Shown one piece after another: positions 10,135 to 22,604 of a DNA stretch of 64,000 nt. Source of the stretch: Cornus controversa. Its lineage: Eukaryota; Streptophyta; Magnoliopsida; Cornales; Cornaceae. Where the stretch lies: NCBI GenBank assembly GCA_026545225.1, contig CM048845.1:93126533-93190532 (forward strand), in the 5' to 3' direction. A model generated the notes under the pieces. The model searched no databases. It saw only the letters and a list, made by a program, of their open reading frames with translations, and had not been told where the DNA came from. The translations under genes and the position numbers were made by a program. Numbering within the stretch: the stretch's first letter is position 1; the number at the start of each line of letters is the position of its first letter.

Positions 10135-13100
10135 GTTGGATATAAATTAAGTGAAAATTAATCAACTCAGAATCTACAGTTTTTTTAGTTTGATACAATT
10201 AAAATTCGATTTCATATATTGGATTTGGATTTGAACCGACGGGTCTGAGTTGGCATGACAAATTTTCTTCCTTTTTTTTCTCCTAATAATAGGTTTATCA
10301 GATTTTAATCAGGTTGAATTCTGGTCAAAAGTGGATGTTGATCAGAGAGACTTGCTTTCTGTTTGCTTGGTCAATAGAGGCTGTTACGCCTGTAGCAATG
10401 CCTTTTTAATACATCGTCTGCAACTCATTATTTTGTTGTTATACCCTCTCGTCCACTTACTGTTTATTCTTGACCTTTATTTTATTTTCCCAATTATATG
10501 TTTCAGATTATGTATTGGAGGGAAGTGATGGAACACCTTTTGCAGGTTTGTTAATTTTGGTATTGCCTTGTGGTATGGAAACATGTAATATATTTAGTCC
10601 TTTGCTGGATTTTATATATGATTGTTCATTCTGTGATTTTTTGTTTGTTTTTTTTTTCTATGTTTGTATTTGATTTTATCTATGAAATATTTCTGCTCAT
10701 TGTGATAAGGTGGATATTATTATGGGAAAATCAAGTTTCCTCCAGAGTATCCATTTAAACCTCCAGGGATAAGGTATGTGGGCTATTGTTGCTTAACTCC
10801 CTCCACAAAAATATTTAGTGCTTTCAGCATTAGTCTCTCTCTCTCTCTCTCTGTGAGAACAATTTTTCATGGTTGTTTTATTTGAAGTGATCTATTTTTT
10901 TCTTTTTCATTGTAGCATGACCACTCCTAATGGACGGTTTATGACACAAAAGAAAATTTGCCTATCTATGAGTGATTGTAAGTCTCATGAAATTTATCAA
11001 TGTTTATCATTCTGAGAACCATATATTATCTGGTAACTGATTTTAATTTCACCTCTTTTGTATCATTTTCCAGTTCATCCAGAGAGTTGGAATCCAATGT
11101 GGTCTGTATCAAGGTAACACATTTCTAGCAATGAGGAAAATGGTTACCTTTGTTTGTGCCAATTTTCTAGTTTCTGGTGCTCACTTGTTTATATGTTGTA
11201 ATTGCAGCATACTTACAGGGCTTCTCTCGTTCATGGTGAGTTTAGGATGGTTCTCTACCCTTTTAAATTTTAATTAGTAGTTAAGTGTAGTTGTGTTTAT
11301 TATGGATGTTTTATTCTTGTCTATTCCTTCTTTTTTTCTTGAAGTACTTTCTATAAACATCTACTACACAGATACTAGATATTTTAATTTTATTTTATTG
11401 TATTTTAATATATTTGTGTATATACAAAGTAGCTAATGCAGGAACAATAAAAAGAGTTTATTTGGATAATGAATTTGGTAAAATGCATATATTATAAGAT
11501 AATTCAACTAAAAGAACTTTACTTAAATCATAGGTTTAATTGCACAAAACCCCTTACTGAATTATAAAAAAATTGAACGTATGCACTCACACACACCAAC
11601 TATTAAAAGTTTGTAAATAAGGCCAACAGCTAAATGGTTGTCAAATAACTTTAGATGTTTTGAAAAGCACTAGATTGCCTTTATGATAATTGCACATAAC
11701 CCTAACTATAAGAAATTTGCATGTTACCCTCTAGAACCGGTGGGTAATATGCAACTTTTTAAAGTTCATGGGATTTTTGGGCAATGAATTCAAAAGGGTA
11801 ATTTGGGATTTTCAAAAGCCCCAATGCTTTGACTGTTTCTTCCTTCATGCTAACTTGACAGAAAGGGGTGTTTGCAATATTTTTGGTATATAAGGGTGAT
11901 TATCTACTAAAAATTTGGTACAAGTGTGATATGTAAAAATTTTATGGTTCAAGGGGTTTTAGGAAATTAATTTGAAATCATACTCTATCAGGATTTCCTT
12001 ACCATTGTGCCTTATATTATCAATGCATCCACGACATTTAGTGATCTATCAATCTATGAACATAACTTTTTAGTAATTAAGCATCTACCCACTCCCATCA
12101 CTGTCAAAAGGTTTTTTTCTTAACACGTCAATATTGATGATTGATATTTTACGAAGCCAGGGTATCGGTTGATATTTATCCTGCATAGACACTTGTCTAG
12201 ATGAATTGTGTCCGGCATATCAGATAGTATGTACTCAAACCCACATAGTTACATACCAGACACCTCTCATATTTGTCTGTACTCTAGGAGTGTACCCAAA
12301 ACTCATGACATCATCTATTTTTTACTTTTATTTTAACCACTGACTTTATTAAATGTGTGCTAGTACTTCCAACCAATTGATATTCCAGGTTCGGTGGCCC
12401 CAGACACCAGACAGCACGAGAATCTGATAGATGTAATGTGCAATAATGAATAATAATAATAATAAAGGAACTGTTGTTACCGCTTACCACTGACTAGGCC
12501 AATATATTTGGCAGATCTATTGTTCTAATCCTATTAAATTAAGAATGTGTTTAAACAGGAAATTGCATTTTATTCGACTGTCATTGGTGATATTTGAGAT
12601 CCCAGACTGAGACAATGTTGTAGTTTAACTTTGAAGAATGCGCCACCAAGGGCTTAGCTCTAGTGGTGTCTCCTTTACTTTTCCGAGTGGAAGGTTGAGA
12701 ATTCAAGTCCTCTTAAGAGGCTTCTGTGGGGTGTGCGCATGTTGTCTTACTAACAGAAAAAATAATAATAATAATAATTGAAGAATCAATGAGATCTTTT
12801 GCTTGAGCATGTAATTTTATTTCTTCTTTTCTCGTGCAGATGGACAACAGTCCTACCACTGGCAGTGTTACAACTACTGTTGCTGAGAAGCAACGGTTAG
12901 CCAAGGCTTCTCTTGCTTTCAATTGTAAGAAGTAAGTCCATTACAATACCAATGCTGTATTATGTGATCTTTTTAGCTGTTTTTAAAGTATCCAATACAC
13001 AACTCCCATTTACATTCATGTGCATATATTTTGTTGCATGGTTGCCTACTTCATGCAGGTAATTCCCCTAAGAATGTCAAAATCTTGTTTATTTACCTGT

Positions 13101-13699
13101 TATGATTGGATCGTTGGGAGATTGTCTCTTGGTTTTTTTATGTTCTTGGGCTGTCCAGATTTTAGGTTAGATGGAAGTGGCATCAACACTTGGTATTTTG
13201 TGCTATTACTCGGATCATCAGATGTTTTGATTGGCCACTTCTATTACCTGTTTTATCTGGTTTATGCCAAAGGTTCATCATATAAGCAGCAGCCTTTATG
13301 ACAAGTTGGCTTTTTTTCATTTTATTATTATTATTATTGTCAGAATGCACATTAAAACCCAGCTGACCATCTATATCATAGTTGTTTTACTGTCTTTTTG
13401 ATGTTTTTTCTTATAACAGCTCAACATTTAGGAAAATGTTCCCAGAGTATGTGGTTGAGCTGCAGCAGCAGCTTTCTGTTCAGTCTGTGCCTGAGCAACT
13501 GTCACCAGTGCCGACTCAACAAGAAATTTCCAGACCCCTGTTGGAGAAAGTTGGTAATTCTATGCAAGAGGACCTGAATAGAGTAGAAGTTCCGAAGGAT
13601 ATGAAGAACGGCAAGAGGCAATCTTTTCCAACATGGATGCTGCTGTTGCTGGTTTCCATCTTTGGTCTTGTAATGGCCTTGCCTCTGCTTCAACTTTGA
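8839..13699 (+). CDS. UBC34-like: Tail-anchored E2 ubiquitin-conjugating enzyme, UBC33/34 (UBE2J2) type, 5' exon missing
   Basis: Eight exons splice in frame: 8839-8893, 10507-10545, 10710-10773, 10916-10977, 11074-11113, 11208-11235, 12840-12931, 13420-13699 (219 residues plus stop). The order is a UBC fold starting EPVSHVVARPSPND, then EYPFKPPG, then GRFMTQKKICLSMSDFHPES with the active-site Cys in KICLS, then SWNPMWSV. A variable linker and a C-terminal membrane anchor (about 20 residues, WMLLLLVSIFGLVMALPLL) follow. This matches the ER-anchored J2 class, which works in ER-associated degradation; family length is about 240 aa, so only the first roughly 19 residues are absent. Exon phases all agree. 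The initiating exon was not found in 1-8838 and may lie left of the window. Introns hold a 62-bp palindrome and a SINE. UBC33 versus UBC34 cannot be decided. Confidence 0.93.
10082..10143. repeat. Perfect 62-bp palindrome with (TA)n core
   Basis: ATATCCAACACAAAT, then a (AT)n tract, then ATTTGTGTTGGATAT: the two arms are exact reverse complements, so the whole segment can extrude as a cruciform or fold as a hairpin. It lies in an E2 intron, about 360 bp upstream of exon 10507-10545. Confidence 0.9.
12631..12786 (+). mobile_element. tRNA-derived SINE with 9-bp target duplication, in an E2 intron
   Basis: The body runs 12640-12777: box A TTAGCTCTAGTGGT (12653-12666), box B GAATTCAAGTCC (12699-12710) and an (AAT)n tail (about 12759-12777). 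It is flanked by the direct repeat TTGAAGAAT at 12631-12639 and 12778-12786. Pol III boxes plus a short tail and a target duplication are diagnostic for a SINE. It ends only about 55 bp upstream of the acceptor of the exon starting at 12840. Confidence 0.8.
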
Positions 13700-14656
13700 T
13701 TTCTGGACTACATGTAGGTAAAAAGTCTTAGTTTGGTTACTGGACATAATGGTATTGCAACCTCAATGGGCTTCTCTTAAAATGCTCAATATCTTTAGGT
13801 TTGTCATGTATCTAACACAACTTGTATAGGTGGGTGGTGCTAGTCTGGGAGGATCAACTGGACCTCCCAGCTGATGCGGTTCTCCTTAAAATTTACCGTT
13901 GGCATTTTTTTTGTCAACCTTAAACATTGCATGCTTGTGATTTGAACTTAATCCACTCAGAGGTTCTTGTTTTCCTTTGTATGGTTTTACCTCTTTTTGA
14001 ATAACAGGGTGTGGCGGAAGGAATTACCCATTCCTGCAATCAACCTGTTTGCATCCAATATTTACTATAAGCAATCAAGATCCTTCACAGTAATACCTTG
14101 CTGGATGAACACTCGTATGTAATCTGAAAATATAGTTTTCTATTTTCGAGAACTTGGAAAGAAAAAACAACTTTTAGATAACCTACAGAATAATCCACAA
14201 CTGTTGATGAATATGCTCTATTTAGAAAATTGAATCAAACAAGTTCCTAGATTCCAGTGTCCGAAGTTCTCATTGCTGACACTTCCAATTGCCTTTTGTA
14301 TGATCCTGGTGATTTGTACATAAAACTAGAAGTAAATGGTTTAAAAGCCAATTCTGTTTTTTTTTTCCAACTTGTATCAAAGCCTTCTTAAGAAGTGAAA
14401 TAATCAAAGAAGACAATCAAATTTGATCTATTGTTGTTCATAGATGAACCTAACATCAAAAGGAGAAGCCTTCTATATTTTACATACAATCTATTGGTAT
14501 CAAACACTTGCAGAAGGTTGTTTTAAGAGCTTATGGACATGGAGAGAAGAGATATATGTCAAGAACAACTAAGAAATTTCAATGCTGTGGGCATTGAAAT
14601 TGATCATCTTCAACCTGTGTACATTGATAGATATTGATACGTATAATCTTTATACA
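13700..14656. other. Convergent intergenic spacer between E2 and ATL genes
   Basis: This holds the presumed 3' UTRs of both genes. A possible 3'-UTR intron of the E2 gene may use a donor near 13718 and an acceptor near 14008 (AATAACAG). No other gene is visible. Confidence 0.5.
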
Positions 14657-15550
14657 CTAGCTCTGGTCTCTGCCAGCTTGTTCTTCGAAATCCAAATTTC
14701 TGGGACTACTACAAGCAACAATCTTTCTCTCTCTGCTTAAAAGCCTTCTCAACCGTGTCATAACCGGTGATTTAACTTCTTCTTCCTCGTCCATATCCCT
14801 CGGTATATCAATTGCTAACATTCCCTCTGCTCTATTATCACTTGTTGATGAGGGTGATGACGAAGAACAATGAGATTGATAACAAGTAGGACTTTGACCA
14901 TTTTCGTCCAAATTCGAATCCAAAGTGCTAATCTGAGTCTGATCCCCCCCATACAACACATTGGTCGGGAAATTAAAGGACTCTGTTGAATACCCATTGG
15001 CAGAGGAATTCGATTCCGGTGAAGACTGAAGAACAGTGTCCGGCGAGGGTTCATCACTGCTCGAGTTTGAGGACGAAATTGGGTTTCGACAGAGTGGGCA
15101 AGTGGAGTGAGATCGGAACCACATGCCAATGCAATCCACATGAAACCCATGATTGCATTTGGGAAGCAATCGAGCTTTTTCTCCGTCGGAGATGTCAGAG
15201 AGACAAACAGAGCATTCCAACCCTTCTTTGAATTCTTCGGAATGGAAAACTATGACGGGTATGGAGTTAAGGATTGATGGGTCGAGACCGCGGTGGATAA
15301 CGGCGGCGGAGGCTGATTCTTGGTAGCCGGGACCAAAGTCGAAGCGGCGGCGACGCCGCCGAGTGGGTGGGCCGTTGATGGCGGTGTCTTGTTGTCGGGG
15401 GTAGCAGAACCATTTGGCGTGGAGGTGAAGAAAGAGGACGAAGGCCACGACTACAAAGAGGACAAACATGGTGACCATCATGATCTTGCCAGTGAGCTTA
15501 AGCGCCGCCGAGTCATCTAATCTCCGGTTAGACTCCGACGAGTCATCCAT
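14657..15550 (-). CDS. ATL-family RING-H2 E3 ubiquitin ligase
   Basis: A single-exon gene of 297 aa. The start is the ATG at 15550-15548 (MDDSSESN); the frame is open 13 codons further upstream but without another ATG. Order: short polar N-terminus; one transmembrane helix at about residues 22-43; basic stretch RRRRRRF; the GLD box (GLDPSILNSIPV) that marks ATLs; RING-H2 with spacing C-x2-C-x15-C-x-H-x2-H-x2-C-x10-C-x2-C, with the ATL-type Trp in MWF; then a long Ser/Asn-rich, acidic tail. ATLs are membrane-bound E3 ligases that pair with E2s, many of them stress or elicitor induced; the substrate of this one is unknown. It lies tail to tail with the E2 gene 957 bp away. The absence of introns is usual for the family. 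All zinc ligands are present, so it should be active. Confidence 0.93.
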   Translation of the reverse strand: MDDSSESNRRLDDSAALKLTGKIMMVTMFVLFVVVAFVLFLHLHAKWFCYPRQQDTAINGPPTRRRRRRFDFGPGYQESASAAVIHRGLDPSILNSIPVIVFHSEEFKEGLECSVCLSDISDGEKARLLPKCNHGFHVDCIGMWFRSHSTCPLCRNPISSSNSSSDEPSPDTVLQSSPESNSSANGYSTESFNFPTNVLYGGDQTQISTLDSNLDENGQSPTCYQSHCSSSSPSSTSDNRAEGMLAIDIPRDMDEEEEVKSPVMTRLRRLLSRERKIVACSSPRNLDFEEQAGRDQS

Positions 15551-17395
15551 TTTCGAGAAAATGTTGAGATTCAAAGGAAAAGCTGGCAAACCGAGAAAGA
15601 AATTTCCTTTGTGAGTTTCCGAGAAAAGAAACCGAACATGGAGGAGGGGAAAGAGAAGAAGATGAAGTTGAGTCTTTGGACTTCTGACAATTCAAAGAGA
15701 AAATGAAGATGTTTAGCTTTTTAAAGACGTTGATAAGTGGAATGTTCAGAAAATTGAAGACTCTGCTTGTGAAGAAGTTGACGAGATTTGAGTCTAGAGA
15801 GAGAGAGAGAATTGTGTTATGGTTGTTCCACAGGGGCGGCTTTTTGATTGGGAAAGACAGAGGAATTCAATGAACTTCGTCTCCGCTCCGTCCCTTCTCA
15901 GTGGTTGCGCTTTTTGACCATTATCATGGCTGTGGAGTGTGGACTTGGTATTATTATTTACACTCCAATTTAAATTTAAAGAGAACCAAAATGAATTCCA
16001 AATTCCTATTTGATGTGTGAAATAATAATAATAATTTCCATTTTCTCCCAAAAATAAAATAAAATAAAATTGCATTCCTTTTCTTGTGGTAAATATTTAA
16101 TTCTATTAAAAACTAAAATATATTTCTAAGTAGGGAATTCATTAGTTGGCTTACATATATTAAGTACGGGTTTTTTTTATTAAGCGACAGGACGTTGACG
16201 CCACAGAACATCAACAAGACCGGAGTCAACTTTTTTTTTTTTTTTTTGGGTCGTCTATAGGCTTTTCCACACGAGAAGCTTAGGAGTTACGTGGACAGAG
16301 CAATTACTAAAACATTCCTGCTTGAGCACTCTCACCTGCCAAGAGTTTTGTTTTCCTCTATCTCCAAGCTATTTTACATGCACATTTGAGGGAATGTCTC
16401 CGCCATTTCTTTAATTCTTCTATTTCTTTTCCCTCTCTAGTTGATTTGACTTGCATTTTGACAACAAACCTTTACGCAAACGAACGTTAATATGCTTATG
16501 TTGTTTTTATTTCAGTAAATAAATATACTTAAATTGTTGTTGGATTTTAAGTCTAATTTTTATTTTATATTTTTACTCCATTATAAATTAAGGTTTGAGA
16601 TGAGCTCTATGATTTAAAAAATATATATTTATTCACAAATTAACCCATTGTGTCCTAAACATGTCTCGGCGATGTTCTTGTGTATCCAGTTGTATCATTG
16701 TCATCTTCGTCTAAAATTAATAATCATTTTAGAATGTCAACTTTTTTAGCTGTATCTAACACATGTCTGACTCTATTCCCGACATGTCTGATACTGTCAA
16801 GACATCTATGACGAAGTGTTCGTGCTTCATAGCTAGGTTGTTAGAAAGTATTTCAACTTTTCAAAATTTTGGCTCTTTTTCAAAGAGGTAAATACTTACC
16901 TCTAAAAAAAAAAAACTATAAATGATAATTTAATTATAAAGAACATGTTTTAAATGTTATTCTATTATATTCTTTTTAGTAATTTACTTTCTATTTATTT
17001 CTTGTTTTTTTAAAAAATTTCAGTAAGTAGTAACTTTTTTTTGTGATATACATGTTATACATAATTGACCTTTTTTCAACTATTATAATTATTAAGGCTT
17101 CGTTTCCATAAACAAGAGGGAAAAGAAAATAAAGGAGAACATTAGTTTCGAAAGAAAAGAAGGATAACAATAAGCTGTATTCAAAATATATTATGAAATA
17201 AAAGAAAAAAAATTATTACATTCTTGTTTGGAAAAGATGAAAGAGAGACAAAAAAAAATTATTTTAACCAATTTACTATCATACCTTTTTGTATTTATAT
17301 TACAAAATGGAACACATGTCCAATAACACTTCATAAATCAGCCATAAAACTTTCAAATACAAAACACTTGTTGGAATTGAAAACGGTTTCAGTAG
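15551..17395. other. Promoter side of the ATL gene and AT-rich spacer
   Basis: The ATL 5' flank contains a CT-rich tract on the coding strand (15793-15810 as GA repeats on the plus strand) and a TTTAAAAAG TATA-like sequence near 15717-15725. Beyond 16100 it is AT-rich with no recognisable gene; the frame at 15794-16075 shows no domain. Confidence 0.45.
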
Positions 17396-17399
17396 ACAG

Positions 17400-17700
17400 C
17401 CCAAGAGTTTGCAAGGGCGTTTTTAAGGTGTGTGAGATAGAAAAGTGTATGTTGTAAACTCATCATTCAATATAGTGAATTGGTGTGGCTCTCGAGGACG
17501 TAGCCACGTTTTGCCGAACCTCGTATATCTGTGTGTTTTGTCTCTATTTTTCTTTCGTCTTTAATTTTGTTTTGCTATGTGATTCTTGTGATTCATAATT
17601 TTCAAAGTCTGGAAGGAATTAGAGATTAATCGCATAGTTTATTTCCAACTAATCCATTAATTGCAGCATAAAGTGATATCAACATGATGAATTGTCCAAG
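17400..17700 (+). mobile_element. Possible Copia LTR remnant
   Basis: The sequence around TGGTGTGGCTCTCGAGGACGT, followed by GCCGAACCTCGTATATC and a T/C-rich tail, has the layout of the R/U5 end of Copia LTRs. A TTGCAGCATAAAGTGATATC stretch resembles a decayed primer-binding site. No partner LTR or coding region was found. Confidence 0.35.
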
Positions 17701-18420
17701 TACTGGCCTTGGTGTATGAATTCAATGTTAAGAGGATTATTAATTTTCATCTTTCTGTTAAGTTTTTACATATTGATGAAACTTGGATTAACCAAATGTT
17801 CCCAAAGTATATGGTTGGTGCTACTTTCTTCTTCTTCTTCTGGGTAAGTAAGAACTATATTAGGAAAATGATCAGATCTGAAGAAGCACTCCACTGTCTT
17901 TGAAGTCTTGTTCTTCGACATCCAAATTTGTCATTGACAAACCAAACATGCATGATAAGAAAGCTCTTACAATGAAATCATATCATTATTTCATCAATCA
18001 ATTATGCATTGTGTGCCACTCGATTAAATGCACGAGGTTGCCAGTTCAAGTAAGAGAAGTCATCTTTTTTTCCCTTCCTCGTGTTTAAATCAAATATAAA
18101 ATAAAAATAAAAAAGATTTTCCTCCTTTCCCTCCAACTCTCCCAATCCAAATGTGTTAACTATATGCTAAGAAAATAATGAACTGTATATACATACGTGT
18201 GCATTATTTCTTTTTTCCTCTTCCTTTCTCTTTCTTTATTTGTATGCAGAATTTCAAATTTATAGTTTGATTTGGCCACCAAAAGAAATACTAATATCTT
18301 TTTAGACCCATAATGTGGAGGTAACTAGGTAAGAACAAGAGTGTTTCCATTTCTAAATTTGTGACTCAATGCTTCACTTTAGACAAAATAATTTTCCCTC
18401 CTCATTATGAGCTATTGCAT

Positions 18421-18454
<34 letters not shown>

Positions 18455-18954
18455 ATTCTTTAATACAAAAATTACATCAAGTAAACAATGTGAAAATATA
18501 AATTATTCATGTTCAGATGATGTCATTTCATAAACTTTACTATTATTCTTTTTTATGTTGATTAATCAACTTAAATTTTACTATTATTTTTTTTTTATGT
18601 TGATTAATCAACTTAAATTTTGTGTCCATACGCATTTATTTCAATCTATATAAACATTAATGAAAATTGCATGGTAGTTGATCTTGTGGAAGTCAAATGC
18701 ATGCGGTCAATCACATTATCGTTTCAAATATGATTCGCATCTTAATGGATCCAATTAGCTTAATATGGAAGGAGAGATAATTTTACTCATTCAATTTTAG
18801 CCAGGTTGATGATGAAACTTTTAAAACTGATGTTAATACACGTCAGCAAAATATGTTTTCTTAAAACTGATTTGACACCTTTTTAAAATCTACCATTTAA
18901 ACACCCATGAATACTAAATTATCACATTTGACCTAATTTAGAATTAAGGTTTAC
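17700..18954. other. AT-rich spacer, no gene seen
   Basis: Contains a (TA)n tract at about 18419-18458 and an imperfect 55-bp tandem duplication at 18537-18620 (TTGATTAATCAACTTAAATTTT twice, broken into two copies). Box-B-like sequence near 18040 may mark a badly decayed SINE. Confidence 0.4.
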
Positions 18955-19790
18955 AAAATTATATGTATTATATACACACGTTTATTTCATTACCTAATAT
19001 ACTTCCTCTATGTAGGAGAAGGGTTTGTTAAATCATTTTTTGAATCTCTCGCACGTTAAAATGATTTTTCTCTTATTTTTTCTTCCTAATCTTGAGCTAT
19101 TTGTCATGAGCTATAGCGACACTTTTACACGCACTCCCATGACTTTGCACACTCACACAAACTACATTAGTTGGTGAGATGAATAAAATTTTTATTATTA
19201 AACTCATTTTACACGCATCCTATAAACCCTATCGACTCTCAACAATCCTTGACATAAATTTTGTAAATATTTACAATTCTACAAAACTCTCTACTATTCT
19301 AAAATATTCTACTCCCTACAAAACATCTGCAAGTTCAACATTTTAAAATACTCCACTACTCTGCATCATTTCACAATTTTGTAGACAAATGTGAAATACT
19401 CTATAACCCCTCTCCTCATGCCATGGGCCCGACAAATGGGCAGAGTGTGACATATTGCATGTGTTGTGAATATTAATATTTTATACACTAATTTATTTCA
19501 ATAAAAATTACACTAAACTTAATAATAATAGAATTGACAATAAAACTCTAGAACCACTCTCCTCATGCTGGCCCCATAATTTATATGCTAATTTATTTGG
19601 ATAGAAGTTACACTAAACTTAATAATAATAGAATTGACAAGAAAAAGTAAGTTTCACACAAATTAATTCAAGAGGAATAATTTAGTTTTCTATGTATTTA
19701 GTGGCATGCATGTATTTAGCTAGGCACTCATATAATATAATTATTACATGTGATAACAAAAGAAAATAATAAGAATAAAACTAGACAACA

Positions 19791-19905
19791 CTTGATCAAT
19801 TGAGCTTGGCTTATAAGCACATTCCCGATGTTTGTCTTTTTTTTGTCTTTGCGGAATCATACTGGCATATCTTTTTTCTTCGGTCTTTTCCAAGTCCAAT
19901 TCAAA
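19791..19905 (+). mobile_element. LINE-derived fragment (diverged copy of 25746-25862)
   Basis: ACACTTGATCAAT, then GCTTGGCTTA-AGCACATTCCC, repeats the zinc-binding (zf-RVT) end of the LINE fragment at 25545-25865. It is non-coding here and part of the duplicated block. Confidence 0.6.
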
Positions 19906-19988
19906 GTTCCATTCAAATTACCAAAGGACTTGTAGTCCAATAGTATAACCTTCCCATTCTCGAACCCAATCCAAAACTACATTCGGAC

Positions 19989-20089
19989 TACCAAAAGACT
20001 TGTAGTCCAATAGTCTAGCCTCCCATCCCCAAAGATGAGGAGAGAGGTTCGAGCCTGTGTGTGAGTCCTCCCAACTAGAAAAAAAAAAC
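19989..20089 (+). mobile_element. tRNA-derived SINE
   Basis: Box A-like TGTAGTCCAATAGTCTAGCC (20001-20020), box B GGTTCGAGCC (20046-20055) and a poly-A tail at about 20078-20088. It belongs to the same family as 7601-7712. A 5'-truncated relative (box A half only) lies immediately upstream at about 19919-19968. Confidence 0.6.
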
Positions 20090-20154
20090 ATTCTGACTAA
20101 ATGTCATTTCCACATCTCTCTTGTCTGTGCACAAAACTCAATCGTCAACAGTGA

Positions 20155-20600
20155 ACCAAATCTAGATGGAGCGAAATGCTAGAGCCGTAGGAGGAAGAAG
20201 AAGCACCATGAAAGAACATAGAGTTGTTTTGAATAGCATCACTAATCTAATTCGAAATAGACTCTCATCCATGAAACTTAAGGACTCAGCCATAGTACGT
20301 GGAATCAGATTGGAGTGGGATTTGCCATGAGATTTCATTCGTCCTCCACCAGAGCCTCCTGATCATTGGGATTGAGGTTTGGCCTCACAAATAACTAATA
20401 CAGGATTGAATGTCACCATGAGTAACGGTCTTTTGATTCAAACTTATGTGTGGGCTTTAGACTGTTGATGTCTTTGGGCTTTAAGGGGTAGGCTTTAGAC
20501 AACATCCGTCTATAGTGTTTTGCTCTTTGGACTTGTTTGAGCCTGTCATGTGTTATAAATATCTTATACATATATATACCATCATTTAATTTTCGGAAGA
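20155..20600 (-). repeat. Diverged copy of the 26050-26490 segment
   Basis: Nearly collinear with 26050-26490, including ATGGAGCGAAATGCTAGAGCC and the later GGCTTTAAGGGGTAGGCTTT (or TTAAGGGGGTAGGC). On the minus strand copy C keeps a 77-codon frame, whereas this copy has an insertion and breaks. I do not recognise the encoded sequence. Confidence 0.7.
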
Positions 20601-20883
20601 CCATATTCACACTTTTATTTTCTACTATTACACTCTAATAGTAAAAGAAATGAAACTTCTAACCCTAACTTCATAGATAAATAATTATTGTTCTTAAATA
20701 CCACAACTACCCTTTTAGTTATGTAATGATTTTTCCTCTCCCCTTCTCTCTTGAATTGGCATTAACCTTTTATTTTATTTTGCTCCTGAAAATTAAGAAT
20801 TGAGTATATCAATTATCGTTGACTGCTTTTGAAATTATTATTTTTTCTTATGTCATTAGTTTTAAATCATAAATTGTGATCAT

Positions 20884-20887
<4 letters not shown>

Positions 20888-20931
<44 letters not shown>
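20888..20931. repeat. (TA)n microsatellite
   Basis: About 44 bp of uninterrupted AT dinucleotides. Confidence 0.95.
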
Positions 20932-20934
<3 letters not shown>

Positions 20935-22165
20935 AATTTAGTAGCGCTTGTTGGAGCTCTTTACGTTTAATTTTGTATAATATTTTCAAATAAGTATCTA
21001 AGATATTTATATTTTTTTTATTCTTTGAAAATTTTGGAATATTGTAATAAGTGTTTGATTAATTTAATGTTTTTCTTGGTTTTATTTTTTATTTAACATT
21101 TATGTTGATCTAAAAAATGATGTTTATATTAATTTGAACTAGAAATCTGAGTAAGAAAATCATTTCGTTAGATGTTTGTTATTCAAGAAAATATTGGGAA
21201 AAAAAATGTTCATTGTGATGGCTTAATTGGAGGTTGATTTTATTTGTCCTTCCTAGTGCATCCTTCTTTTCCTCTCTAATACATCCTTCTTTTGTTAGGT
21301 CATGTGACACTCTATTTTTAGTCTACAGGTTTTTGAAAAGTTTTTTAATTTTTGTTAGTGGCAAGAGGTAGCATATTATGTTTTTAATTTTTGCTCATCT
21401 CTCTCTTTTTTCCCTAATTTTGCCTTTTTGTCACATGTATTTGTTTCTGGTGATTGTTTACAACTTAAATTAGGTTTCAGTGAAGTGTTCATCGACAAAA
21501 CTGTGTAAAAATAGATTAATATGCAAGGTTATTAATAGTCCACAAGGTAAAAAAATATTAAAAAGTTTTTAGTGAGAATGGTAGTTATGATATTTTAAGA
21601 TAAAGGAGGACGTATTAATGAGTTTATGGGCGTTATTGTCATTTTTTTAAAAAGAAAAAGAGAGTGAAGTGCAATTGTGAAAAATAGGAGTGCAGATATC
21701 GTCTTCCTAATTTTCGAAAAACAAAAAACACAATTATACACATCTATTTATATACGAGACCACATTAATTCTTATATAGTATGCAAACTTAAAAACGCTT
21801 TTATTTTAAAATTTTGATTTTAAATGTATTTGGTATTCATTAAAAGCTTTTTAGTTATTAGCTAAGTATAGTTTTTTGAATGAAATTAAAAAATTTTAAT
21901 TTTAAAATTGCTTCTCGATATAAATTCTATATTTTAGATAACTGTTATTCCTTACCCGTACAAATTTATCTTTTTTTTTATTTTTTATAATGACAATTTC
22001 ATCAATTCTTTTATAAATTTGTGTTATTATTAAATATAGTAATATTCTATTAAAAAGATATTATTGTAAAATTAAAAATAGAAGTGCTTTAAAAAATATT
22101 ATTATTAAATAAATTAAAAATACTTAAAATAATATTTCACCAAACACCTAACATTGTTTTACTAA

Positions 22166-22406
22166 CATCAATTTTGCAAGAAAATTTCCACTTGATATAT
22201 ATCTAATATCCCGACCTGAGTTCGGTTCAAACCCGGCTGGAGGTGAAACTACATTTGGCATGCATGGAACACCATGTATAAACAAAAAAACATCAATTTT
22301 GCAAGAAAATTTCCACATATATATCTAATATCCGGACCTGAGTTCGGTTCAAATCCGGCTGGAGGTGAAACTACCTTTGGCATGCATGGAACACCATGCA
22401 TAAACA
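22166..22406 (+). repeat. Tandem duplication, unit about 120 bp, with tRNA-like box B
   Basis: The unit containing CGACCTGAGTTCGGTTCAAA and GGCATGCATGGAACACCATG occurs twice. Each copy has GGTTCAAA-CCGGC, a Pol III box B-like sequence, suggesting that a SINE fragment was caught in the duplication. Confidence 0.7.
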
Positions 22407-22604
22407 ATTAATGCTTACATTTACATAAATGCAATCAATTTTATAAATGATGTATTGAACCGTTTAACTGTCCAAAAATATATGTTGAAATACATAAGCC
22501 CCAAATATAAAAACATGCTAAAAATGTGTTAATATTAAATAATATGAAAAGTCAAAATTAGGTTAAGTAACCCTAACGAGTATCTATTAGATTATTGTTT
22601 ACAA

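Larger units (their letters stand above)
18955..22480 (+). repeat. Block A of a three-copy diverged segmental repeat
   Basis: Shares long collinear similarity with block B (about 22605-24270) and block C (about 25745-27120). Matching landmarks are: TATATGTATTATA at 18960 and 22609; a LINE 3' fragment at 19791-19905 and 25746-25862; GTACGTGGAATCAGATTGG at about 20297 and 26197; and ACACATCTATTTATATA at about 21738, 23658 and 26520. Block A appears the most complete. It also has internal repeats near 19400-19640, and a 120-bp tandem duplication at 22166-22406. Confidence 0.75.

Noticed and set aside
13020..13301. 93-codon plus-strand frame
   Set aside because: It lies within the E2 intron between exons 12840-12931 and 13420-13699. 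Hydrophobic residues come from T-rich DNA.
15551..15589. Upstream extension of the ATL protein by 13 codons
   Set aside because: The frame is open but starts at TTG, not ATG. The first ATG is at 15550 and gives a normal ATL N-terminus.
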